This document shows, piece after piece, positions 7,701-16,339 of a stretch of DNA of 36,947 nucleotides (position 1 is its first letter; each line of letters starts with the position of its first letter). The stretch comes from Cylindrotheca closterium. Its lineage: Eukaryota; Bacillariophyta; Bacillariophyceae; Bacillariales; Bacillariaceae. The translations under genes and the position numbers were made by a program. Location of the stretch: contig CAKOGP040000602.1 in assembly GCA_933822405.4 (NCBI GenBank), forward strand, positions 1 through 36,947, given 5' to 3'. The notes under the pieces are model-generated. The model did not search any database. It was not told where the DNA came from and saw only the letters and a list, made by a program, of their open reading frames with translations.

Positions 7701-10282
7701 ATGAAAGAATGTCTTATCCTACTATTATTATCGTCGGAGTTTTTCACTAGTGGAAATGCTCAGCAGGTGACGCTACAAGCATACGACAATACCGCTATGG
7801 TCGGCATGCCCATTGAAGAATGGGCCCTGGATTATGACTCGACCGTATCCATACCTGGAATGGTTTCTGTCCGGGTCATGGGATCTATTCCAGTGGTGGC
7901 TGACCCGGCTATGCCGAAAAGCAGCAGCATTTACGTCGACTGTGGTCCTACCCAAAGTAATTTACGACAACAAAATGATGAGGACGAAGACAATGTGGAG
8001 GAGAATGTGCCAGGTTTCTTTTGGCTGGATGATCATTTGGTGTGTCAATCCGGTTTCTACAATATTACTACATTAATGCAAATGGATGGGTCAATCCATA
8101 CTCCCATCGTTGTGAGCTCTCGAAGAACGGAATGGGTCTTATATGGCGAGTTTTGGCCACAAAATGAACGCTTTTCTTTGACGAACATCGTTGCCGATAT
8201 TATTTCAGTGTCTTCACAAAACCACGCGACGAGGAGTATATTCCGTCAAGTCAAAAGCACTGTTTCTCCTTTAGAGCAACGCCGCATCCGGCTTGCGCAG
8301 CAACTTCAGAATGGTTGGGGGCTGTATAATCACAACTCGCTCCAGGAAGCTATATTGCTTCCGGAAGGGATTCGTTTGAAATGGGAATTTTGTGGCATCT
8401 CTGACTCATCGTCAAGTTGCGATAAATCACCGAAAATTCCAGCCACTGTCCGACCTTTGGTTGCTTCAGTCACACCAGCAAGAAATACTGCAGAGGTTAT
8501 GCAATTCGAAGTTGGATATCCAGCTCAAAATGCAACATTGGAAGTCACGTATCGATTCGGGCCAAATGACTCGATGGAGTTGACTTTTCACTCGACGTCT
8601 GCCCCCACCAATGGTTATATTCGTTTCAGTGCTGATGTTGCCTACTTTCCTGCTCGACGCGGAAGTATTGTGACGTCGTCGTCGTCCTCCATTTCTGTGT
8701 CAGCTGTTGGCTTGCGCTCGATCACATTCTGTGCCTGCAGCCTAGGTCGGTCCTCTGGTTTTCCTGTTGAAGAATCCAATCGGATCATCATGGTGCCGGT
8801 GCCAGAAGCTGGGCATTCCTTCACTGTTCACGGCTTTGATTCCACAGAAATGGACGAAACCGAATATGACTGCATGAAAAAGGGAACCCAAGACGTGACC
8901 ATGATTCAAAATCAGCTTCAAGATTCTAAGTTGGCAACACTTATTAGGGGAATCGATGCTGCAATATATTACAACTTGATCTACACTCCTATGGAGCGCA
9001 CTTTAATTGCTCCTGTTTCGCGGGGATGGGGAAAGGCACTTTGCATGCCCGCTCTTCTACCAGAACACGAATACGTTCTCTTTGATTGGGGTGAGTGCTG
9101 GTTTACAATGATGTTCTCCTTTGTGTGCTCTGGGCGCCGCTATGTGATATCTATCACTCAATTTTTTCGTCCTCTTCTTCTTCTTGAAACCGTGTAGATA
9201 ATGTGTTAGTCGCCTACATGATGGGTATACGGAGGAAGAAGGATTTGGCCTATGCTAGTTTGATCCAAGTGGTTCGATCCAGAACTGCAAAAGGATTCAT
9301 TCCTAACTTTAGTGCTGGCGGGGCCAAGAGTCAAGACCGCACGGAACCACCTCTTGCAGCCAAAGTTTTGTTGTTCCTTGCCGAAAAATTTGACGACAAA
9401 TGGATCGTCGACTATCTTTGGGATGACTTGGCAATACAAATGGATTGGTTTTGGTCCAACCGACGACTAGATGATTTCATCGTTCTGGGGAGCGATCCGG
9501 TCTTGTATCCCAATTCGCATAGCACCAACACAATGCAAGGGGCTCGATATGAAAGTGGGCTGGACAATAGCCCAATGTACGATGGAAACTTTTTCAAGGG
9601 TAACTTGATGCAACTTTATGATGTTGGCATGACATCGCTAGTCTTGCAGGAATGCGAGTCGTTGATAACGCTCGCAAGTTTGATTGGTAAAGATCCGAAC
9701 AATTTGAAACACCGAGCAAAGCTTCTACGTCAAAGCTTACAAAAATTATGGGACCCCGATTATGGGATCTACACCAACATGTTCGTTAATGGAACCTTTT
9801 ACAAGCGCCGGTCACCTACAAGCTTTTACCCTCTATTGAGCAAGGTGGCAACTGATGCTCAAGTAGGCTCTATGGTGGAACATTGGCTGACCAATGAAAC
9901 TCGATTCTGTATTGGTCGACGTACGGAGGATTGTTGGTGGGGCCTACCCAGCATATCGGCCGACGATCCAGCCTTTTCCGGGCTTGGGAATTGGCGTGGC
10001 TATGTATGGGGTCCAATGAGCATTTTGGTCTACTGGGCACTAGACAACTACAGTCATTTGCCTCAAGTGTCCTTGGCCAAATATCAGCTGGCGAATCAAA
10101 TGTCAGACATGTTCTTGAATCTCTGGGAGAAGAAAGGGAGAATTTGTGAAAACTATTCGCCCCGTCACAATTCAACTGAATGTACTGGCGATAGATTCTA
10201 TCACTGGGGTGCCCTTGCTGGAGTATTGGCCTTGATGGAAAGAAACGAGACAGAGCTTACAACGAGTATTAGTAGGTTGTAG
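7701..10282 (+). CDS. GH63 family glycoside hydrolase (secretory pathway)
   Basis: The gene is join(7701..9090, 9198..10282), giving 824 residues. The 107-bp intron (GTGAGT...GTGTAG) has phase 1, and its removal creates the GH63 motif FDWDN. The ATG at 7701 was chosen because it begins a clean signal peptide (MKECLILLLLSS...GNA). An ATG at 7656 is the alternative. Residues about 25-440 form the N-terminal beta-sandwich and linker part. The (alpha/alpha)6 catalytic domain runs from about 440 to 810. The RYESGLDNSPMYDG segment near residue 580 holds the probable acid Asp, and the ENYSP segment near the C-terminus the probable base Glu. GH63 includes ER alpha-glucosidase I, which trims N-glycans, and mannosylglycerate hydrolases. 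The SGLDNSPMYDG wording and the lack of a membrane anchor fit the latter or a bacterial-type subgroup at least as well. The exact substrate is uncertain. Confidence 0.88.
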
Positions 10283-10763
10283 CGCTCGTTGAAACTAGTT
10301 GCAGTAAATAACACACGGAGTAGGAATAAATGGCTTTGTTCTGTTCCGCTTCATTCCTTTGTTTTTCTTGAAATACGACTAACGTCGACTACAAGATACC
10401 AGCGATTACCACGACCGCTCACGATTGGTAGATTTTTGACATCACCATGCAACGCGAGTGTGCCCGGTTTCGCTGGAAACAACGCCCACCAGAAAAAAGA
10501 ACTTTTGATTTTTTCCGGCTTCGTAAGAACTGCAATTTTGCTACTGCTCTCACACTTGTCAAAACGTTCCTTTCTTTCCTGTCTTCCAGGTATGTCCAGC
10601 AACTGAGAGAGAAGATCAAGACCTTCGCCACATTCGTAATCCTCCACTGTCGTTGTTACATTTGTGTCTTTTGTTCGCGTTTGCGTTTGCTAACAATGAA
10701 TTTTCTTTCAATCTTTAGAAAAGAAAAGAGTAATCATTCAAAGGTTCTTATTTGCTACTGTCA
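10283..10763. other. Intergenic stretch, nothing convincing
   Basis: Spacer after the GH63 stop codon. Frames of 98-160 codons are open on both strands (for example an ATG at 10447), but their Cys/Phe/Arg-rich composition looks like noise, and they overlap the better small-secreted-protein candidate at 10764. Confidence 0.45.
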
Positions 10764-11138
10764 ATGTTTACCCGCTTTCTACTATGCATTTTATTCCTTC
10801 TTTTGGCGTTTGCACAAGCAGAGAGCGGCAGCTATGTACGAAGTCAGCGGATTAGACCTGCTTCTCGGACAAATCATGAATCTACAAACAAGAAGAAGAA
10901 TGGTGGAGCTCCGAACATTCAGTTTCAAACAGTGACTCGTTTAGACGGTAGTCAACCTGCTCGCAGTGAGCCCAGATACCTCAAATTCAAATGGTAGAGG
11001 GCCAACGTCTTCTGTTAGGAAGACTACGGGCAATTTATTTTTGCAGGCGACACAGACACACAAGAACAGGTGCAACGAACCTTGACACCCAGTGTTTTGC
11101 GTACACATGATACGCTATGCCTTTCATTTTCTCGATAA
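10764..11138 (+). CDS. Candidate small secreted protein (spliced)
   Basis: The ATG at 10764 begins a textbook signal peptide (MFTRFLLCILFLLLAFAQA, then ESG). Unspliced, the frame stops at 10995-10997 after 77 residues. A possible intron, GTGAGC at 10966 to TTTTTGCAG at 11046 (81 bp, the same size class as other introns here), would join phase 1 to 11047 and extend the frame to a TAA at 11136-11138, giving 97 residues. The mature part is basic, with one Cys in the spliced version, and has no recognisable domain. It lies on the same strand, 480 bp after the GH63 gene. Confidence rests on the signal peptide and splice signals only. Confidence 0.4.
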
Positions 11139-11417
11139 TCTACAACCTACATACATGCACTTTCTATAGGAATAAGCTAAATGATGAATCTAGGAGAATA
11201 TCTTGTCTTTGTCACTGCTGTACGATGTTGTTGTTGTTGCCCAAACAAGATGGGTTCTCGAATTAGTCGTGTTTTTTGACAGTTTGGTGACACGAAAGCA
11301 TCAAGAGAATTCCGTCACTACTGGAACGACCGGGAAATAGAAATTTAGCATTCAATTCTTGGGAGTAAATGTTGATTTTCCCGGCCGTCCCAGAACTTTT
11401 TTTTCGCTCGCGCATGC
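11139..11417. other. Intergenic stretch, nothing recognised
   Basis: Spacer between the small secreted candidate and the MITE. I see no gene or repeat. Confidence 0.5.
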
Positions 11418-11575
11418 TTAACCGTTTCCTGGTCAGACAATACATTTCGTAGACTTGGTGGTACAAACTCTGACGTAGACCAATGAGTCAAACTGATTTA
11501 CAGTCAGATCCATTTTTCGCTTCTACGTACGACATACAGGCGGGTTTCAGCGATGTCTGACCAGGAAACTGTTAA
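11418..11575. mobile_element. 158-bp MITE-like element with 22-bp terminal inverted repeats and TTAA ends
   Basis: The left end (11418-11439, TTAACCGTTTCCTGGTCAGACA) and the right end (11554-11575) are reverse complements with one mismatch in 22 bases. Both ends carry TTAA, which could be a duplicated target site as made by piggyBac-type transposases, or the outermost part of the repeat. The interior has no coding capacity. It sits 24 bp from the left end of the Harbinger element, so the two insertions are nearly adjacent. Confidence 0.7.
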
Positions 11576-11805
11576 CGGGCCTTGTCACCTTTGATTATAG
11601 GCCACTTCCACGCGAACCTGAAACTGACGATTGGCCGGACTTTTCTGCGCGCAGTTTCCGTTTTGAAGAAAAATCGTTTCCACACGATCATTTTCCCTCC
11701 AAAACTGGGCCAGTTTGCTGAAAATCCTGATCAGAAACTGATAAATTGGCCATTTCCACCGAACCCAATGCAACTATAAAATCATTTTCATCACTATTTT
11801 TCAAC

Positions 11806-12573
11806 ATGAGCTCAAGCGAGAAGTCAAGCGACAGCTGCATGAACAGCAGCAGTGGAATGTCTGCCAGTATTGATTCAAGCACTGACTCTAGCATGGACTC
11901 AAGCGCCAACTCAAGCCTTTGACTCAAGCCTTTACTCAAGCCTCGACTCAAGTCTCGACTCAAGTCTCGACTCAAGCATGAGTGGTGGCAGCTCCACAAT
12001 CAGCGACCCATTCTATGTCTTTGAACACATTTTCGGCTTCCGCATGGACGACTTTTTCCTGGAGTTTGGGATCGTGTCAGATTTGTTCGATTTCGGTTTT
12101 GACGATGAAGAATCATCATCCGAGTCTGGTTATGAAAGGCAAGATATGAGGGGCAGGGGCCCAAGAGCTCCAAGAGTAGCAAGGAATCCCTACAATGGGT
12201 CATTCTACAATGGTGTCTACATCAAGAACGCTGATGAGCAGACTATCGCTGGTCCAAATGGCTTGAAAGTCTTAGGAAAGATATGGAACGTTCATTTGCT
12301 ACCTTGAAGGCGAGGTTCGCTTGTCTAAAAAATCTTTCAAGGTTCAATGACAAGGAGACAATCGAAACTGCTTTCCACTGTTGCTGCATTATGCACAGCA
12401 TAAACCACCACTTTGATAAGTATGATGGCATTGTACATGATGCAAACGAATTGCAGGAGGAGGACGAAACTGAGAATTTCGTTACTGGCCGTGCACAGCG
12501 CATTGATGCTTTGGTTGCTCACTTCAGCTGCAGCAGGGACACCCTTAGAAAAGATTTTAATGAACATAGATGA
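11806..12573 (+). pseudogene. Harbinger (DDE_Tnp_4) transposase remnant, frameshifted and internally deleted
   Basis: The ATG at 11806 opens a Ser-rich leader built of 12-bp CTCGACTCAAGT-type repeats. The frame breaks at a TGA near 11922 inside these repeats and continues in the +1 frame from the same repeat tract through an RGPRAPRVARNPYNGSFYNGV segment to about 12230. A second frame change then leads into WSKWLESLRKDMERSFATLK (about 12255-12310) and the C-terminal helices, ending at 12571-12573. The W...L..LRKDMERSF.TLK.RF motif is the signature of the region around the last acidic residue of PIF/Harbinger transposases. The first two catalytic Asp residues and the core between N- and C-termini are absent, so at least one internal deletion has occurred besides the frame breaks. 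Confidence 0.8.
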
Positions 12574-12621
12574 CTAACAACGAAATGAAACATTGACCTT
12601 GTTTATATACCATATTACTAG

Positions 12622-12969
12622 CTAATTGCTGGTCCAAGTAGGGATTTCGTCGTCATCATCCGAAGTGGAAGAGACTGCAGTCTCAATGGGAATGGGAGAT
12701 GACGCGCTACCACTAATACCAGCTAACGGATTACCAGTAATTGAAAGGGAGCCAGTAGTTGTTACCCTGTCGAATTCGTTAGGTTCGTCAGGCTCCTCCT
12801 CTTCTACAATTCCCGCCTCCAAAAGCATCTTGTGGTCCATCTCATCAAGCTTCTTTTCCAAAAGACGTTCTTGATTAGCAGACTTGCAGCGCTTGAGTCG
12901 CTTCAGCAAACCAGCATGAATAGTCTTCAATGCCGTCATCTTCATCCTTTTTGTATCACACACTGACAT
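12622..12969 (-). CDS. Second Harbinger-element protein, C-terminal part
   Basis: A 115-residue frame with its ATG at 12969, inside the Harbinger element and convergent to the transposase. A basic, helical segment at about 8-50 (KRLKRCKSANQERLLEKKL) looks like a coiled coil. The rest is acidic and Ser/Thr-rich. In intact Harbinger elements the second gene encodes a Myb/SANT-like DNA-binding partner of the transposase. No SANT domain is visible here, so this is probably the C-terminus of such a protein whose N-terminal exon has been lost or lies upstream in a form I cannot splice. Upstream in frame there is a TGA at about 13006, with no earlier Met. Confidence 0.5.
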   Translation of the reverse strand: MSVCDTKRMKMTALKTIHAGLLKRLKRCKSANQERLLEKKLDEMDHKMLLEAGIVEEEEPDEPNEFDRVTTTGSLSITGNPLAGISGSASSPIPIETAVSSTSDDDDEIPTWTSN

Positions 12970-13735
12970 AGTATCACTATCTTGTTCGCTTTGGCTTGTG
13001 CCTTGTCAAGAGTGCGTTGCTCTTGTCTGTTCACGGTTAGATGGCGTACAGGAGTCCCAGTTGCGGGGTCAGTAGGGTCCTCAGGAAATTCCACAGAAGT
13101 TGCATCACAAAACTTGGGGTGAGGAATGACACCAGTGGGTCTTTGGTTTCAATACATCGGGCCATCATGTTAGTTGTTGTGTCATTTTCGTGGCTTTTTT
13201 GGGCGCTCATTTCATATTCAAATTCTAATCAAATCCTCAGTGGGCGCGAAAGCATTCAGTCTAAAGGCGCCAGAGCAGTCAGTCTAAAGGCCCCAAAGTA
13301 TGCTAGTCCTGTCTTGAGCGGCCCAACAGCAACGGTCTTCCTATGAAGAGACAGCAACATAGATGTTGTTCCGTCGTGCGATGGATGTTTTGGATGGAGC
13401 TTCTGATACGGCTGGACAGGCAGACGTCCAATAATACAAATCTGTCGTCAGTTTCCGGTTTGTCGTGTGGAAATGCATTTTCTGCCACGACTGATGACGG
13501 ACACCCGAAAAGTTGGACCGGAAAAGTCATATCATCAGTCATCGGTTTCAGGTTCGCGTGGAAGTGGCCTTAGATCGACCGATGAAGCAGGAATCAATTT
13601 CGGCGTCGTGCCATTGGGAGGAGCCTAAACAATACCTTTTGCCGAACGCGGGTTTGGTTCCTGACACATGTGAGGGTGTTCGGAGGATGCTCATAAAACC
13701 AAAAGATCGCTTCCTGTGTTTTTGTAGGTAGAATC
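12970..13735. other. Right arm of the Harbinger element plus upstream region of the U-box gene
   Basis: Bases 12970-13569 are the right arm of the transposon, with no intact gene. A GCATTCAGTCTAAAGGC-type short repeat occurs near 13251-13291. Bases 13570-13735 are the 5' region of the U-box-VWA gene. A TTTTTGTAG 14 bp before its ATG could be the acceptor of a 5' UTR intron. Confidence 0.5.
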
Positions 13736-16000
13736 ATGAAGACTCAAGATGCGGACGCCTTTGGGGTCTGTCCCATTACTAATGAGCCCTTTGTTGACCC
13801 TGTTGTGGACCACGAAGGTAACACATACGAAAAGAAAGCCATTGAAGAATGGCTGGAACAAAACTCCACCTCGCCCATCACCCGCAACCCATTGACTTTG
13901 GATCAACTCTTTCCCAATCGTGCACTCAAGAATCTGATTGCCGAGTCTCAAGAAGAGGAAGGATCTGTCAAGAGTGCCAACACTTCGCCGACTGTGTCTG
14001 ATGACGAAGCTGACTTTGAAAACCAAGAAGCCTTGATGGAACTTGCAAAGACAGCTCGAGTCCAAAGCATTATCTCTGGACCAGACGGGTTGGGCGCAGT
14101 AAAGATCGTAGTTCCAGATGACAAGTCGGAGCGTCGCTTGCCAGCTTCCATTATATGCGTCATCGACGAGAGCTATAGTATGGACGATGCAGCCACTACT
14201 CAAGAAGATCAAGAGGGGAACTCGGGATTAAGTTTGATGGACATTGTGAAGCACGCCACCAAGACCGTGATTGAAATTCTAGGTCCCGAAGATTGCCTCG
14301 CCATTATAACCTATGCAAATAAAGCTACATTGCGATTGCCCTTTCTCAAGATGACCCGCGCCAATAAAAACATGGCGACTAGGGTCGTCAATGAATTCAG
14401 GACTAGGGGAAGCACAAATTTGTGGGACGGTCTCTTACAAGCAATGGAACTAGCCAACAAGATGACTCAGACCACTGATGTCTTTCTACTGACGGATGGT
14501 GTTCCCAACATTCATCCACCTCGAGGCGAGCTTGAGACCTTCACCCGCTACAAGACAAAGACTCCAAAATGCAACTACCGAATCTCTACTTTTGGTTTTG
14601 GATACTGTCTGGACAGCAAGCTATTGAATGACCTTGCGATTGAAGGAGATGGGCAATTCTTTTTTATTCCTGATTCATCCTTTGTTGGCACTGTTTTCAT
14701 TAATGCCACTTCCTTTGTGGTGAGTACTGCTCTGGGGAAAAGCACACTGGTCTTCGAAGAGAACGGGGTAGCAAGAATCCATATGAACAAAGACGATGAG
14801 ACAACGCCACCTCAGCAGCAAGCAAAATCTCTACCAAGTTTGTCGTTTGGGCATACTTTGGACCTAATCGTTAAGAAAGAGGACCATGGGGCGGACATCA
14901 GCTGGGACGCTCCAGCGAGTTCACTTGACTGGGAAGTACCCAGGCTTCGGCATGCCATGGTGGAATTAATTCGAAGTGCCGAGGAACGTTTCACTAGGAA
15001 GGAAGGCAATGCTTTGCAGGTTGCTCAACAGGAGATCACAAAACTTGTTGCTGAATTCGATTTGGCTCTTGAAGAATCAGTCAATGTTGAATCAAATAGT
15101 CGCACGATCTTGAAGGCAATTCGTGAAGATTTGACAGGCCAGATCACAGAGGCATACAGTCGCGCTGATTGGTACAATAAGTGGGGAAAACACTATCTTT
15201 TATCCCTTGCTCGGGCACACGAGTTGCAGCGATGCACTAACTTCAAAGACCCTGGCCTTCAAATTTATGCCACCTCAAAATTTGGAATGATTCGCGATGA
15301 AGCAGAAGAAATCTTTTGCAAGATCCCGCCACCAACGCCATCTCGAAGAGTTGAAAGCAGCCGTTTTCGGCCTGTTGCATCCATGTCTACGTACTATAAT
15401 GCAGCGGCTGGGTGCTTGGCTCGAGGCAGTGTTCGTATGGTAGATGGCCGCTTCGTGCCAGTAAGCTCAGTGTGCCCCGGTGATACTCTCCAGCTAGGTT
15501 CAAGAGCAGTGAAGGTGCGTTGCGTTGTCACTACAGAATGTGACAATGGGGTGGAAGAGTTGGTGGAGCTTGAAGGTGGCGTCTTGGTCACACCATGGCA
15601 TCCAATCCGAAAGAAAGGATCTATGAAGTGGGAATTTCCTGCCAACTTGGGCACGGCAAAGCTCTATTCCTGCAAGATGGTCTACAACTTCGTTTTGTAC
15701 AGTGACTGTGCTGTGCCCTTGGGTCCTTATGAAGCAATCGCCCTTGGACATGGCATCTCTGATCCCGTTGCCAAACATGCGTATTTTGGATCTAGTAGGG
15801 TCGTCCAAGACCTCCGGTCCATGTACGGTTGGAATCACGGTCGCGTCCACTTGGGAACCAACCCAGGAAGGCGAGATCCTGAAACTGGACAAGTTAGTGG
15901 CTTTGTCCAGAACATCAATGTTTGGGAAAGTGACGGCGCTGAAAATTCTGAAGCACCCAATGGTCACCAGATGCTGCGTTCAGATCGTGTTTCTGCCTGA
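13736..16000 (+). CDS. U-box / VWA / Vwaint / Vint (Hint-type) protein
   Basis: A 754-residue single-exon protein. Residues about 9-72 are a U-box (CPITNEPFVDPVVDHEGNTYEK... SPITRNPL), the E2-binding fold of ubiquitin ligases. Residues about 137-330 are a von Willebrand A domain with a complete metal site: D144-x-S146-x-S148, T227 and D254. Residues about 395-530 match the VWA/Hint-associated region (Vwaint), rich in helices (TKAYSR-type and HELQRxTNFKDPGLQ motifs). Residues 560-725 are a Vint domain, a Hint-fold module: candidate nucleophile C560 (GCLARGS), TPWHPI with H622, then YNFVL and ALGHG. Hint domains self-splice or self-cleave at the Cys. No partner is known. The likely role is a ubiquitin ligase whose C-terminal part may be processed; this is inference. 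A convergent paralogue lies at 16340-17773. Confidence 0.9.
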   Translation: MKTQDADAFGVCPITNEPFVDPVVDHEGNTYEKKAIEEWLEQNSTSPITRNPLTLDQLFPNRALKNLIAESQEEEGSVKSANTSPTVSDDEADFENQEALMELAKTARVQSIISGPDGLGAVKIVVPDDKSERRLPASIICVIDESYSMDDAATTQEDQEGNSGLSLMDIVKHATKTVIEILGPEDCLAIITYANKATLRLPFLKMTRANKNMATRVVNEFRTRGSTNLWDGLLQAMELANKMTQTTDVFLLTDGVPNIHPPRGELETFTRYKTKTPKCNYRISTFGFGYCLDSKLLNDLAIEGDGQFFFIPDSSFVGTVFINATSFVVSTALGKSTLVFEENGVARIHMNKDDETTPPQQQAKSLPSLSFGHTLDLIVKKEDHGADISWDAPASSLDWEVPRLRHAMVELIRSAEERFTRKEGNALQVAQQEITKLVAEFDLALEESVNVESNSRTILKAIREDLTGQITEAYSRADWYNKWGKHYLLSLARAHELQRCTNFKDPGLQIYATSKFGMIRDEAEEIFCKIPPPTPSRRVESSRFRPVASMSTYYNAAAGCLARGSVRMVDGRFVPVSSVCPGDTLQLGSRAVKVRCVVTTECDNGVEELVELEGGVLVTPWHPIRKKGSMKWEFPANLGTAKLYSCKMVYNFVLYSDCAVPLGPYEAIALGHGISDPVAKHAYFGSSRVVQDLRSMYGWNHGRVHLGTNPGRRDPETGQVSGFVQNINVWESDGAENSEAPNGHQMLRSDRVSA

Positions 16001-16339
16001 TTTCGTGTTTTCTATGAGTGAAAACCAATTTAGTAGCCGCTTCGCATATGTATCGGTCGATTTTTAAAAATTATTAATCCTTGCCTATTTTTGATCATCT
16101 CGTTTTTGAACACTTCAATCAGGCCATCGTCCTTGCAGAGATTGAAGTTTGCGTTGGTCCCTTTCCATGCGATGGGCGGACTCTTGAGATGCATAGGAGA
16201 CCTACTTTCGTTGACGAAGCCATCCTTGCTACAGATGAATTGATATATTCTTCAACAAAGTCTACCAAATCGTCCGAAGTAAAACTCACGCCGCTAAACG
16301 ATTCGGTTTTGGTTTACATGACGCAATACGAGGAAGTGG
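16001..16339. other. Convergent intergenic spacer between the two VWA genes
   Basis: This is the shared 3' region of the two VWA genes. A 99-codon plus-strand frame (16081-16380) starts at a TTG and runs into the minus-strand gene, with no recognisable motif, so I do not call it. Confidence 0.5.

Larger units (their letters stand above)
11600..13569. mobile_element. Defective PIF/Harbinger-type DNA transposon
   Basis: A perfect 25-bp inverted repeat bounds the element: GGCCACTTCCACGCGAACCT... at 11600-11624 and its reverse complement at 13545-13569. Weaker inverted similarity continues inward for roughly 100 bp. A degenerate extra copy of the terminal motif lies near 11740-11765 (GGCCATTTCCACCGAACC), a typical subterminal repeat. 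Inside are a broken transposase (11806-12573, +) and a second frame on the opposite strand (12622-12969, -), which is the usual two-gene convergent layout of Harbinger elements. Harbinger integrates with 3-bp TWA duplications; here the flanks read ATA and TTA, so the duplication is imperfect or has decayed. The element cannot be autonomous because the catalytic core is missing. Confidence 0.8.

Noticed and set aside
10447..10935. A 162-codon plus-strand frame starting with ATG
   Set aside because: Its Cys/Phe/Arg/Leu-rich composition looks random, and it overlaps the small secreted candidate, which has a much better signal peptide.
15500..15967. A 155-codon minus-strand frame
   Set aside because: It is antisense to the Vint domain of the U-box protein and has no motif of its own.
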